Under the pieces are notes generated by a model. That model was not told the origin of the DNA, did not search any database, and saw nothing but the letters and a program-made list of their open reading frames with translations. Of a DNA stretch of 50,229 nucleotides, positions 1-9,118 are shown piece by piece (within the stretch, counting starts at the first letter, position 1; the number at the start of each line of letters is the position of its first letter). Both the position numbers and the translations under genes were made by a program. Origin of the DNA: Flavobacteriaceae bacterium (lineage in GTDB: Bacteria; Bacteroidota; Bacteroidia; Flavobacteriales; Flavobacteriaceae); the NCBI GenBank assembly GCA_022425945.1, contig JAKMEK010000070.1:1-50229 (forward strand), in the 5' to 3' direction.

Positions 1-16
1 CAATAAATCCTAGCTT

Positions 17-241
17 ATGTCTTCGCCCTCTTACCTTCATCTTTTTTCTGGTTCTTCTATTGATGTACTTGCCTTGCGCAATGCGCTTGAAGAAGAACAC
101 ATTACCCATGTTGATAAAGACGAGACAGAATCTGCTCGGCTTGCAGGAATTGGTAAAACCGCCCCAATGATGCAACCTGAATTTGTTCATGAAGACGAAT
201 ACGAGAAAGCTAAAACCATTTTAAAGCAACTCTCTGCTTAA
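17..241 (+). CDS. DUF2007 family protein (putative signal-transducing protein)
   Basis: A 74-residue soluble protein starting at an ATG. The pattern of a short beta strand (YLHLFSGS), a helix over a leucine-rich stretch (VLALRNALEEE), a beta hairpin and a C-terminal helix (EYEKAKTILKQL) is that of DUF2007, a small ferredoxin-like fold whose members bring two segments of one chain together; no biochemical function is established. It has no signal peptide or cysteines. The following 130 bp contain only a small hairpin (273-285, stem TGGCG/CGCCA) before the symporter gene, so the two may share a transcript. Family assignment rests on overall pattern, not on a catalytic motif. Confidence 0.75.
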   Translation: MSSPSYLHLFSGSSIDVLALRNALEEEHITHVDKDETESARLAGIGKTAPMMQPEFVHEDEYEKAKTILKQLSA

Positions 242-375
242 GCTTTTCCCTTACATCTAGATCATCTCCCTTTGGCGAAGCGCCATAAAACCATCGTTTG
301 CACATTTTCTCAAAAGGCAGCTATTTTAATTAAGTTTTCTTATTTTTAGAGGAAACAATTGAACTAAACGAAATT

Positions 376-1971
376 ATGCAATTCATTATATTTATTGCCT
401 TTACCCTTTTAGTAGGGATTGTGGCTTATCTCGCCACTAGAAAAACAGACGAAAACACAGAAGACGGTTATTTTTTAGGCGGAAGAAGCCTCACGGCTCC
501 CGTGATTGCCGCCTCTTTATTATTGACTAATCTATCGACAGAACAACTCGTAGGTCTAAATGGTTCTGCTTTTAACGAGGGAATACTAGTCATGGCGTGG
601 GAAACGCTTGCGGCCATTGCGATGGTAGTAACTGCCACCATCTTATTACCGCGATATCTTAAAGGGGGACTAACCACTGTTCCACAATTTTTAGAACGCC
701 GTTATGACACGGCGACGAAATCCATCACCTCTGGGCTCTTCTTGAGTGGTTATGTGGTAGTATTACTGCCTATTGTTCTCTATTCTGGCGCAGTCGCCTT
801 GATTGGGATGTTTGACCTCACCACTGTCTTTGGAATGGATCAAAGCACTACCCTAATCGTAACCGTTTGGTCAATTGGCTTGATAGGTTCGGTCTATGCC
901 ATTTTTGGTGGATTAAAAGCCGTTGCCGTTTCAGATACAGTTAATGCTGTAGGGCTTTTAATTGGGGGCTTGATGATTCCTGTCTTTGGGTTAACCTATG
1001 TAGGAGACGGAAGTCTCTGGGCTGGAATAGAAACCATCTATAATCACGACCCCTCTAAGTTTAAAGCCATGGGGAGCAATGAATCTGCCATCCCTTTCAG
1101 CACCCTTTTCACCGGGATGATGCTGGTGCAACTCTTCTATTGGGGAACTAACCAAGCCATTATTCAACGTGCCCTAGCGGCCAAGAATTTAATTGAAGGA
1201 CAAAAAGGCTTGATTTTAGCTGCCTTTGTCAAAATTCTTGGGCCACTCATTGTAGTACTCCCTGGAATTATTGCCTTTTATATATTTGGCGGAACGCTAG
1301 ATGCCAGTCAAGCCGATCAATCCTATGGACTATTGGTCAATAAAGTCTTACCTCCTATATTATTGGGCTTTTTTGCCGCTGTACTCTTTGGGGCGATTTT
1401 AAGTTCGTTTAACTCGGCCTTAAATAGTTCGGTAACTTTATTTGGATTAGATATTTACAAACAATACATTAAGAAAGATGCGAATGAACGAGAAGTCGTT
1501 AAAGCAGGGAAAACCTTTGGGATTGTTTTAGCCCTGTTATCCATGTTTATCGCACCAAGCATTGCTAATGCACCAGAAGGACTCTTTGGCTACTTACAAG
1601 AAATTAACGGTTGTTACAGCATCCCTATTTTAACCATAATCCTTGTGGGGTATCGCACAAAGTACGTCCCTGCAATAGCAGCGAAAGTCGCCATGGGATC
1701 TGGGGTGATTTTATATTCGATAAGTCAATTCTTTTTAAAAGATTATGTAATCGAAAACGGAGGGACCTATCCGCATTTCCTTCATGTAATGGCCATTTTA
1801 TTTCTCTTTAATGCAGGCATCATGTTACTGATAGGAAAGCTAATGCCAAGAGAAGTCGCTTACGAACAAGCCTATACTGAGCAGGTAGATATCACTCCTT
1901 GGAAACATGTGAAAACAATGGGAGCCATAGTAATTTTAATTGTTATTAGCACTTATTTTATCTTTATCTAG
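376..1971 (+). CDS. Sodium:solute symporter (SSS family), SglT/YidK-like
   Basis: A 531-residue integral membrane protein with about 14 hydrophobic segments, the usual size for the sodium:solute symporter family. Residues 51-66 (TNLSTEQLVGLNGSAF) in the first core helix and the GGLKAVAVSDTVNAVGLLIGG segment near residue 185 are typical of the SglT/YidK branch, which imports sugars or related solutes with Na+. The long loop near residues 215-235 and the C-terminal extra helices also fit. The substrate cannot be read from sequence. The start is an ATG 135 bp after the DUF2007 gene. A strong intrinsic terminator (1989-2014) follows closely and closes the transcription unit. Confidence 0.88.
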   Translation: MQFIIFIAFTLLVGIVAYLATRKTDENTEDGYFLGGRSLTAPVIAASLLLTNLSTEQLVGLNGSAFNEGILVMAWETLAAIAMVVTATILLPRYLKGGLTTVPQFLERRYDTATKSITSGLFLSGYVVVLLPIVLYSGAVALIGMFDLTTVFGMDQSTTLIVTVWSIGLIGSVYAIFGGLKAVAVSDTVNAVGLLIGGLMIPVFGLTYVGDGSLWAGIETIYNHDPSKFKAMGSNESAIPFSTLFTGMMLVQLFYWGTNQAIIQRALAAKNLIEGQKGLILAAFVKILGPLIVVLPGIIAFYIFGGTLDASQADQSYGLLVNKVLPPILLGFFAAVLFGAILSSFNSALNSSVTLFGLDIYKQYIKKDANEREVVKAGKTFGIVLALLSMFIAPSIANAPEGLFGYLQEINGCYSIPILTIILVGYRTKYVPAIAAKVAMGSGVILYSISQFFLKDYVIENGGTYPHFLHVMAILFLFNAGIMLLIGKLMPREVAYEQAYTEQVDITPWKHVKTMGAIVILIVISTYFIFI

Positions 1972-1988
1972 ACAAAATTGATCTATTC

Positions 1989-2014
1989 AAAAAGGGAGTT
2001 CGCTCCCTTTTTTT
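1989..2014 (+). terminator. Intrinsic terminator after the sodium symporter
   Basis: Perfect hairpin AAAAAGGGAG / CTCCCTTTTT with a TTCG loop (1999-2002), continuing into a T run to 2014. It begins 18 bp after the symporter stop codon. The A run on the 5' side would make it work on the other strand too, but no minus-strand gene reads into it. Confidence 0.9.
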
Positions 2015-2350
2015 GTGCCTTTTAGCTAAATCTATCCCTCTTCATTGCCCATAGGAGCAAAAGGTAAAAGAATCTTTACACCCGTCTTACAAACGCGAAC
2101 CAAAGGGGATAATACTTTTTTTCTTACATTTATACCGACAGCCCCAATCTGTTCTACTACCGATAACCTATGCTACTGGATTTTCTACACTGGACTTTTG
2201 GGGGATTAATCAAGTGTTTCGCTTTTGATCAAAACGTTTTACGCTTGAATTAAATCTAAGGCATTGTATTTTAACCAATTAACCTTTTGACTCCACAATG
2301 GATAAACGAAGCTTATAAAGGGTGAATAAACGCAATGCGTATATTCAGAC
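2015..2350. other. Gene-free AT-rich region upstream of cassette 1, with palindromes
   Basis: No convincing coding sequence was found. It holds an imperfect 39-bp palindrome (2210-2248) centred on the perfect TTTTGATCAAAA (2223-2234), and a hairpin at 2324-2346 (GAATAAACGC, loop AAT, GCGTATATTC; one A-A mismatch) that ends 4 nt before the first base of cassette 1. The 12-mer AATAAACGCAAT (2325-2336) recurs upstream of cassette 2 at 38158-38169. Confidence 0.6.
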
Positions 2351-2351
2351 G

Positions 2352-3216
2352 TTGGCACACATTTGAAAAACAAAAGTGAATAAAAAGAAACAAACACCAT
2401 TAGCAGTATTAAAAGGGCTTGAACCTTTTATCGATAAAATTGGAGAAAACTTTGTGAATGTTGACTCGGAAAATGACTTGATTAGATTTGCGGATATTGA
2501 CACCGAATCAGATTTCTACTTTCATATTAAACAATATAAAGTCGAAAATCAATTTAAAGTACTAATCGATTACAAACCTCACGCCGAAAATTCGACCGAC
2601 AAAAGACAATTATGGATTAATGGAACCGAGATAAATAAATATTTTGAAGCTTGGATTAAGCTCTTAAAGTCTTATGACATCGTAAAATCCCCATTTGACG
2701 ACCCAATAGTTGAATCTTTCAAACAAGACTACTATACCGAGTTTGAAATTATTGACGACGAAAAAGACAAACCATTAAAACCCTCTCAAATATTATTGCT
2801 AGATGAATATTTTGAGAAAGTAGAACAGAATATTGACAAATATAAATCTGAATCTAATAAAGAGCAGATTGAGGAAATCAAGTCTGATATTACAGGGTTG
2901 AGAGAAAATTTATCCAGTAAAACAAAAACTTGGATTGTAAAGAAAGTTTGTTGGATTTGGGCTAAAATGACCAAAATTGGACCAAAATTAACGAAGGACT
3001 TTATAGATGAAGGGAACAAACAGATTGTAAAGGAAGGAGTAAAACAATTAATTGAAGTTGGAAAAAATTTATTGACTTAAAAAAACGTGTGCCAACAATG
3101 TATAACCGCAATTACGGCGGATTCGACTACGTCCAAATCCACTCGGAATTGCTAAAGCCTGTGTCAAACCGAAAATTAACGCATGTTAACCCGTAACTGA
3201 CGGTTATACGGAGCCG
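2352..3216 (+). mobile_element. Integron-cassette-like unit 1 (865 bp, one gene)
   Basis: The unit opens G|TTGGCACAC (2351-2360) followed by ATTTGAAAA and the gene's start codon, and closes with a palindromic site. The outer arm of that site, GTGTGCCAAC (3087-3096), is the perfect reverse complement of the unit's own first ten bases GTTGGCACAC. The far end is ...GGAGCCG|TTGG (boundary G3216). Joining the two ends into a circle would rebuild one long, nearly perfect attC-like hairpin: R' (3087-3096), spacer AAT, arm 3100-3117, arm 3191-3209, spacer GGAGCC, R'' (G3216 plus 2352-2360). This is seen directly in the sequence; that it is moved by an integron-type recombinase is inference. No integrase gene is in the window. 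Confidence 0.6.
2376..3080 (+). CDS. Cassette-borne protein of unknown function
   Basis: A 234-residue protein I do not recognise. The start is GTG, chosen because no in-frame ATG lies upstream inside the cassette and because it sits 6 nt after the TTTGAAAA leader shared with cassette 2. The N-terminal 150 residues alternate short beta strands and charged helices (FRADIDTES-like acidic stretches, FHIKQYKVENQFKVLIDYK). Residues about 140-180 form a highly charged, probably coiled helix (YFEKVEQNIDKYKSESNKEQ). The last 50 residues are basic and amphipathic with WIVKKVCWIWAKMTK, which could contact a membrane. No signal peptide. Codon use is AT-rich compared with neighbours. Its single-gene cassette setting suggests an accessory or defence-type role, but nothing in the sequence proves one. 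Confidence 0.65.
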   Translation: MNKKKQTPLAVLKGLEPFIDKIGENFVNVDSENDLIRFADIDTESDFYFHIKQYKVENQFKVLIDYKPHAENSTDKRQLWINGTEINKYFEAWIKLLKSYDIVKSPFDDPIVESFKQDYYTEFEIIDDEKDKPLKPSQILLLDEYFEKVEQNIDKYKSESNKEQIEEIKSDITGLRENLSSKTKTWIVKKVCWIWAKMTKIGPKLTKDFIDEGNKQIVKEGVKQLIEVGKNLLT

Positions 3217-3220
3217 TTGG
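3087..3220 (+). repeat. attC-like palindromic site closing cassette 1
   Basis: Outer arm GTGTGCCAAC (3087-3096), spacer AAT, inner arm GTATAACCGCAATTACGG (3100-3117), a 73-nt apical region containing the small hairpin TTAAC-GCAT-GTTAA (about 3177-3190), complementary inner arm 3191-3209 (17 matches, one mismatch and one extra base), spacer GGAGCC (3210-3215), then GTTGG (3216-3220). The asymmetry between the two spacers (AAT versus GGAGCC) leaves unpaired bases on one side only, as in known attC sites. The same plan appears in cassette 2 with different arm sequences. Confidence 0.6.
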
Positions 3221-3595
3221 ATTACATTCAGCCTTTGGCTGACCAAAGTTGTTCCCTGCTTCGCATTCCCATCACTATAGAAGTTCACCCTCTCCCCCTA
3301 GCGCGCGTTTGTAACGCGAGCTGTATCGTTCTAAAGAGTATACAATCATCTACATGATCTAATCACCAGATCTACTATGAAACATGTAGTAAATTTATCT
3401 TCCAAGTATTTCATTGCTTTTTTTCTCGCAGAAACGAGCATAATAAAACACCTAGTAGGTAATAAACTGGTCACCTATTACAAGCAAGCGCCGGAATAAA
3501 AGAGATCACTGCGGGGCCAGCACGGGGGAAGGCACTCGTTGAATAATTGAATCAACCGCTTCTTTTAAGAGAATAAATCTCCCCAACAAAAAGAC
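3217..3595. other. Gene-free stretch with palindromes after cassette 1
   Basis: No convincing gene. It contains a hairpin directly after the cassette boundary (TCAGCC-TTT-GGCTGA, 3228-3242), a REP-like palindrome at 3300-3322 (AGCGCGCGTT, loop TGT, AACGCGAGCT, one mismatch), and nested inverted repeats CTACATG/CATGTAG (3350-3356, 3383-3389) enclosing GATCT/AGATC (3356-3360, 3368-3372). A 40-codon open frame at 3377-3499 has no recognisable product. The mixture resembles a degraded landing zone for mobile DNA. Confidence 0.5.
3300..3322. repeat. REP-like palindrome
   Basis: Stem AGCGCGCGTT / AACGCGAGCT with loop TGT and one mismatched pair; GC-rich in AT-rich surroundings. Its shape is similar to repetitive extragenic palindromes mobilised by RayT-type transposases, but only this one copy is visible and there is no transposase in the window. 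Confidence 0.3.
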
Positions 3596-3724
3596 TTACT
3601 TACCCCGGCCTACTTTTCGAACCCCGGTGTTGCTTCTTGAACTCCCCTTGGCCTTAGGTGCTTTCTTGGCGGAAGATTTATCATCGTTCTTAGTGGTTCT
3701 ATTCCCAAAAAATTTACTGGACAT
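3596..3724 (-). CDS. Small basic protein of 42 residues
   Basis: A short open frame starting with an ATG, MSSKFFGNRTTKNDDKSSAK at the N-terminus and a C-terminus rich in Lys, Arg, Gly and Ser ending VRKVGRGK. It lies 71 bp downstream of the ABC-F gene on the same strand. The composition (about one third basic residues, no hydrophobic core) suggests a disordered nucleic-acid- or ribosome-binding peptide. I have the impression that similar FFGNR...GRGK peptides occur in other flavobacteria, but I cannot verify that here. Ribosome association is speculation from composition and its neighbour. Reality of the gene is supported by the clean start, good codon composition and tandem position. Confidence 0.6.
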   Translation of the reverse strand: MSSKFFGNRTTKNDDKSSAKKAPKAKGSSRSNTGVRKVGRGK

Positions 3725-3795
3725 AATCTGTTGTTTTGGCTAAATATACGCTTTTAATGAAAACCGCCTCGGCGAAGCAACTGAAAAAACAGGAA

Positions 3796-5433
<1,638 letters not shown>

Positions 5434-5442
5434 TTAGTGATG

Positions 5443-5450
5443 CAAAAGTA
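5443..5450 (-). promoter_or_regulatory. Bacteroidota-type -7 box for the ABC-F gene
   Basis: TACTTTTG on the minus strand, fitting TAnnTTTG, 21 bp upstream of the ABC-F start codon. The -33 position has only GTGT-like sequence, so the upstream element is weak. Confidence 0.5.
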
Positions 5451-5513
5451 CATAAATCAAATCCGCTTTCCACACTTTTTTTTAACTTAGCCAGTAATCA
5501 ATGTCTTCTTAAA

Positions 5514-6896
5514 ATGCACAAACAACTTTCCGTACTGGGGTTTCTATTTATTCTTGGCTGTGCTACAGAGGAAAAATCACCTATGACAGCTTTTTTTGGT
5601 GGTCAAATCATCAATCCTTCTTCAGAGTTTGTTTCCATGTACAAATACGACGAACGCATTGATTCTCTCCCTTTAGATGAAGAAAATCGCTTTGCCAAAC
5701 ACTACGATTCCATTCATTTTGGTTTATTCAAAATGGAACACCTCCCCGAAAAACAAATGGTCATTATTGAGCCGGGAGATTCTATCTGGTCCAGAGCAAA
5801 CATGTCTGATTTCAATGCCTCTTTGGTTTTCAGTGGTTCTGGATCGGGAAAAAACAATTTCCTGATCGACACCTATCGAAACATTTCTCAAGAAGTGGGC
5901 TACCTCTCTTCAAAGTATGTTTTGGATGCCAGTGCATTTAGACAAATAATCGACTCCCTTCAAATCGAAAAAAAAGACGCTTGGGCAAACTTTAGCGAAC
6001 AATCACAGCTTACACCCCTAGCACAAAAAATAACGCAGGCTGCCTATGTATATCCTTACGCCAATCGGCGTGAACGCTATGCACTAATTCGGGGGAAGAC
6101 CGCAACCAACAAGGACAGTACCTTTTTCAATTTTCGCAAGTTTTTAAACTATGGCGAACGCGATCTGGTGTACTTTGAACCCTACATCGCCTATATGATG
6201 AGTTACCTCAGTCAAGAAGCCCTAGAAGAAGGACAACTCTTTGTACAAGAGAAAAACAGAACCGAATTTAACATCAAACGCATTCAATTGATTGATGATC
6301 GTATCAGTAATCCTGTTTTACGAAGTGTCTTGGCCCGTACGGTCGCCTATGAAGAACTGCTCAACTTTCGCAACCATGCCTATCACGAAAATTTTCTTCA
6401 ATTCTTTATCAATGTAAACACTTCACCCAATTACCTCAATGAAATCCTTAGCCTCCACGCCTCCCTCATCCAAATGGAGCCTGGTCAACAACTGCCGGTG
6501 GTAGAAATAGAGACCAATACAGGAAATATTGTGGCAAGCAATGAAGCATTTAGCGGTCAAAGAACGGTAGTATACTTTTGGTCGCAAACACAAATGAATC
6601 ACTTTAAGCGTACCCAAGAGCGGGTAAAAACCTACCAAGAACGCTTTCCAAACTACCGTTTTGTTGGGGTTTGCATTCAGCCTTACAATGATCTTGTTCG
6701 CAATTACCAAAGCATCATGAAAATCGCCCCAGAAAACCAATTTGCCCTCGTTAATTTCGAACGGGCCAGTAGTGAATGGGTCATCACCCTACTCAATAAA
6801 GGAATCATCATCGATGAAAACGGACGAATATTGGATGGATTTGGAAATTTTTCGAGTAGCACTTTTATTGAAACCCTTATGCAAAATACTCCCTAA
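5514..6896 (+). CDS. Lipoprotein with thioredoxin-like C-terminal domain lacking CXXC
   Basis: A 460-residue protein with a lipoprotein signal peptide (lipobox FILGC, lipidated Cys16), so it is exported and membrane anchored. The N-terminal part up to about residue 310 resembles the helical DUF4369-type region that precedes thioredoxin domains in Bacteroidota TlpA-like proteins. Residues about 325-460 look like a TlpA/AhpC-type thioredoxin fold (TVVYFWSQTQ, then a long helix and RFVGVCIQ). At the place of the redox CXXC after Trp356 it reads SQTQ (357-360), so it cannot be an ordinary disulfide reductase. It overlaps the next gene by 1 nt (TAATG). A structural or binding role is more likely than redox catalysis. 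Confidence 0.7.
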   Translation: MHKQLSVLGFLFILGCATEEKSPMTAFFGGQIINPSSEFVSMYKYDERIDSLPLDEENRFAKHYDSIHFGLFKMEHLPEKQMVIIEPGDSIWSRANMSDFNASLVFSGSGSGKNNFLIDTYRNISQEVGYLSSKYVLDASAFRQIIDSLQIEKKDAWANFSEQSQLTPLAQKITQAAYVYPYANRRERYALIRGKTATNKDSTFFNFRKFLNYGERDLVYFEPYIAYMMSYLSQEALEEGQLFVQEKNRTEFNIKRIQLIDDRISNPVLRSVLARTVAYEELLNFRNHAYHENFLQFFINVNTSPNYLNEILSLHASLIQMEPGQQLPVVEIETNTGNIVASNEAFSGQRTVVYFWSQTQMNHFKRTQERVKTYQERFPNYRFVGVCIQPYNDLVRNYQSIMKIAPENQFALVNFERASSEWVITLLNKGIIIDENGRILDGFGNFSSSTFIETLMQNTP

Positions 6897-7450
6897 TGCC
6901 AGCATATTCTTCTTATTGCGATGCCATAAAAGCGGATGCCTTTTCTGCGAAACACAAGCTTTATCATGACACCATCTACGGTTTTCCCGTATATGATGAC
7001 AATGAACTCTTTGGCCGTTTGCTCATGGAAATAAACCAAGCCGGGCTGTCGTGGGATACGGTGCTCAACAAAAAGGAATCCATCCGTGCCGCCTATGCTA
7101 ACTTCGAGATAGCAAAAGTCGCTGCCTTTGGAGAAGAAGACATAGAACGACTCCTACAAAATCCCGGAATCATCCGCATGCGGAAAAAGATTGAAGCGGC
7201 CATTTACAATGCGCAACAAATTGAAATTTTCCAAAAAGAACAGGGCTCTTTTCAACTATGGCTCGAAATGCAACACCCTAAAAACAAGGAGGATTGGATA
7301 AAATGCTTCAAGCAGATATTTAAATTTACTGGCAATGAAATAGCCAATGAATTCTTGATGGGTATAGGGTATTTAAAAGGGGCACACATCGCTGCATGCC
7401 CCATTTATAGTAAAGTTCTAGCCCACCAACCCAAATGGTTGGACGCTTAA
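6896..7450 (+). CDS. tag: DNA-3-methyladenine glycosylase I
   Basis: A 184-residue soluble protein matching the Tag family, which removes 3-methyladenine from alkylated DNA in base excision repair. Seen in the sequence: an early Cys (CDAIKADA), the YHDTIYGFPVYDD segment where the family has YHD.EWG.P..DD, the LFGRLLMEINQAGLSWDTVL block, and the C-terminal GAHIAACPIY, whose His and Cys are zinc ligands in the E. coli enzyme. Length is normal for the family. The ATG overlaps the stop codon of the lipoprotein gene by one base, implying translational coupling. It ends directly against the convergent transaldolase gene with no intergenic space. Confidence 0.88.
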   Translation: MPAYSSYCDAIKADAFSAKHKLYHDTIYGFPVYDDNELFGRLLMEINQAGLSWDTVLNKKESIRAAYANFEIAKVAAFGEEDIERLLQNPGIIRMRKKIEAAIYNAQQIEIFQKEQGSFQLWLEMQHPKNKEDWIKCFKQIFKFTGNEIANEFLMGIGYLKGAHIAACPIYSKVLAHQPKWLDA

Positions 7451-8104
7451 TTAATTTCCTTTTTTGTAGTCTTCCAAGAACTTGGCCAAACCAATATCGG
7501 TTAGCGGATGCTTCAGCAAACCTTTGATGGAACTCAATGGTCCTGTCATCACATCTGCGCCAATCTTAGCACAGTCAATTACGTGCATGGTGTGACGCAC
7601 TGAAGCCGCTAGAATTTGCGTTTCAAAAGAATAGTTGTCGTAGATCTCACGAATTTCTTCGATCAGGTTGAGACCATCGGTAGAAATATCATCCAAACGT
7701 CCAATGAAAGGAGAAACGTAGGTTGCTCCTGCTTTGGCCGCTAAAAGGGCTTGTCCTGCAGAGAAAACGAGGGTACAATTGGTTTTAATGCCTTGATCCG
7801 CAAAATACTTTAGGGCCTTTACTCCCTCTTCTATCATTGGAATTTTTACCACAATTTGTGGGTGGAGTGCAGCAAGTGCTTCCCCTTCCTTGATCATTCC
7901 TGCCAAGTCGGTTGCGATTACTTCAGCAGAGACATCTCCCTCTACAGCTTCACAAATGGCAACATAGTGCTTTAAGATGTTATCACTCCCGGTGATTCCT
8001 TCTTTGGCCATTAGGGATGGATTGGTGGTTACCCCATCTAAAACCCCGAGGGCTTCAGCTTCTTTGATTTGATCTAAGTTGGCCGTATCGATAAAAAATT
8101 TCAT
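7451..8104 (-). CDS. Transaldolase / fructose-6-phosphate aldolase-like protein
   Basis: A 217-residue TIM-barrel protein of the small (TalC/FSA, class 3B) transaldolase group, against about 320 residues for classical TalB. Key motifs: FIDTAN at the first strand, GVTTNPSLM (24-32), and VVKIPM with the Schiff-base lysine at position 87, the counterpart of Lys85 of FSA. The family transfers dihydroxyacetone units in the pentose phosphate pathway or cleaves fructose 6-phosphate; sequence inspection alone cannot separate the two activities. It starts at an ATG 19 bp downstream of the SDR gene on the same strand and may be cotranscribed with it. Confidence 0.9.
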   Translation of the reverse strand: MKFFIDTANLDQIKEAEALGVLDGVTTNPSLMAKEGITGSDNILKHYVAICEAVEGDVSAEVIATDLAGMIKEGEALAALHPQIVVKIPMIEEGVKALKYFADQGIKTNCTLVFSAGQALLAAKAGATYVSPFIGRLDDISTDGLNLIEEIREIYDNYSFETQILAASVRHTMHVIDCAKIGADVMTGPLSSIKGLLKHPLTDIGLAKFLEDYKKGN

Positions 8105-8122
8105 GTTGCTGTTTTTTTAAAT

Positions 8123-8926
8123 TTACAAATTATAATGGTTCTTGAGTAAGCGTTCAAATACTTTTTGCGGGAGAAGTTTCTTTAGGGTCAACGACAAGCG
8201 CTGCATAAAAGGTCCAACAGCATAGTGTGGTCGCAGTTTTTTTCGCTGAATGAAGCCCTCTACTGCACGTGCAATCTCGATGGGATCATTCCCCTCGTCT
8301 ACGTGTTCATCCATGGTCGATAAACTGTCCTGATACATTGCTTCATAAGGAGACCCCTTTTTGTTGGGCTCATAATAGCGACGGGAGGCAATATCAGTCG
8401 CATAGTCACCTGGAGCCAAGGTACAGACCTCAATACCAAATTCCGCGACTTCCATGCGCAGGGCCTCAGAAATGAGTTGTAAAGCGCCCTTGGAGGCAGA
8501 ATACCCCCCACGAAAGGGCAAGCCCATAGAGGCACCGATGGAGGTAATGTTAATGATCTTTCCTGAACCAGCCGAACGCATCAGTGGTAGCGCCTGTTGT
8601 ATCATGGCCAAAGGACCAAAAAAGTTAGTATCGAAATGCGCCCGTAAGGCGTTTAAATTAACTTCTTCTACTGCACCGGTAATCCCTACGCCGGCATTGT
8701 TTACCAAAACATCTAACTGAGTGATCTTTGTTGCCAATTCCGCAAAAAACAAATCAATACTCGCTTGTGAACTGAGGTCTAATGCCAATAAAGGAAAAGG
8801 TAAGTCGGAATAGTTGTGTGGAGAGCGGCTGGTCCCGATAACGGTGTAGCCAAGGGAATGCAAATGCGTGGCGATGGATTTTCCCAAGCCTGAAGAAGCG
8901 CCGGTAACCAAAACTGTCTGTTGCAT
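8123..8926 (-). CDS. Short-chain dehydrogenase/reductase (SDR)
   Basis: A 267-residue classical SDR. The NAD(P)-binding motif TGASSGLGKS is at residues 8-17, NNAG follows strand 4, the catalytic Ser is in NITSIGASMG and the active-site Tyr/Lys pair is in YSASKGAL. TSRSPHN after strand 2 suggests NADP preference. The substrate is not predictable. The C-terminus (HYAVGPFMQRLSLTLKKLLP) resembles the tail of oxidoreductases often annotated as acting on retinol or steroid-like substrates, but that label carries no weight here. Its start codon lies only 11 nt beyond the 3' end of the SRP RNA on the same strand, so read-through from the SRP promoter could supply transcription. Confidence 0.9.
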   Translation of the reverse strand: MQQTVLVTGASSGLGKSIATHLHSLGYTVIGTSRSPHNYSDLPFPLLALDLSSQASIDLFFAELATKITQLDVLVNNAGVGITGAVEEVNLNALRAHFDTNFFGPLAMIQQALPLMRSAGSGKIINITSIGASMGLPFRGGYSASKGALQLISEALRMEVAEFGIEVCTLAPGDYATDIASRRYYEPNKKGSPYEAMYQDSLSTMDEHVDEGNDPIEIARAVEGFIQRKKLRPHYAVGPFMQRLSLTLKKLLPQKVFERLLKNHYNL

Positions 8927-8936
8927 AAGAAAAAAA

Positions 8937-9033
8937 GGGTAAGCGATCTATATCACACCGCTACGACCATCTACCCTTGCTGCGTTCCCGCCCTGGGGGA
9001 GTTCAATAGGAGCTGGTTGTATAGGACTTACCC
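8937..9033 (-). ncRNA. ffs: Signal recognition particle RNA, small bacterial type
   Basis: On the minus strand a 97-nt RNA begins GGGTAAGTCC and ends CGCTTACCC, so its termini pair (GGGTAAG with CTTACCC). The apical domain carries the conserved GGCGGGAACGCAGCAAGGGU-like core that binds Ffh (complement of about 8972-8995). A run of seven Ts follows directly (8930-8936), giving a terminator-like 3' end. A near-ideal promoter (9040-9069) places +1 at or next to G9033. It binds Ffh and guides nascent membrane proteins to the inner membrane. This is a short 4.5S-type RNA without an Alu domain. Confidence 0.92.
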
Positions 9034-9039
9034 TAGGCG

Positions 9040-9069
9040 CAAATATACAACCCTCCTTTTTGTCCACAA
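9040..9069 (-). promoter_or_regulatory. Promoter of the SRP RNA
   Basis: Minus-strand TTG (9067-9069), a 19-bp spacer, then TATATTTG (9040-9047), a textbook Bacteroidota sigma-A promoter. The RNA 5' end lies six bases beyond the box, which gives a useful local calibration for where transcription starts after this element. Confidence 0.85.
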
Positions 9070-9118
9070 TCATTTTCGTTTCGATTTTTTCCCTTATTTT
9101 TAATCAAAATTGAAGCCC

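Noticed and set aside
2351-3220. Interpretation of cassette 1 as an insertion sequence or MITE
   Set aside because: There is no transposase, no target-site duplication that I can see, and the terminal complementarity pairs the start of the unit with an internal arm, not with its far end, which does not fit classical terminal inverted repeats.
3377-3499. A 40-codon open frame starting MKHVVNLSSKYF in the gene-free stretch
   Set aside because: It lies inside nested palindromes, has no recognisable homology pattern and no ribosome-binding context; the length is within chance for this AT-rich DNA.
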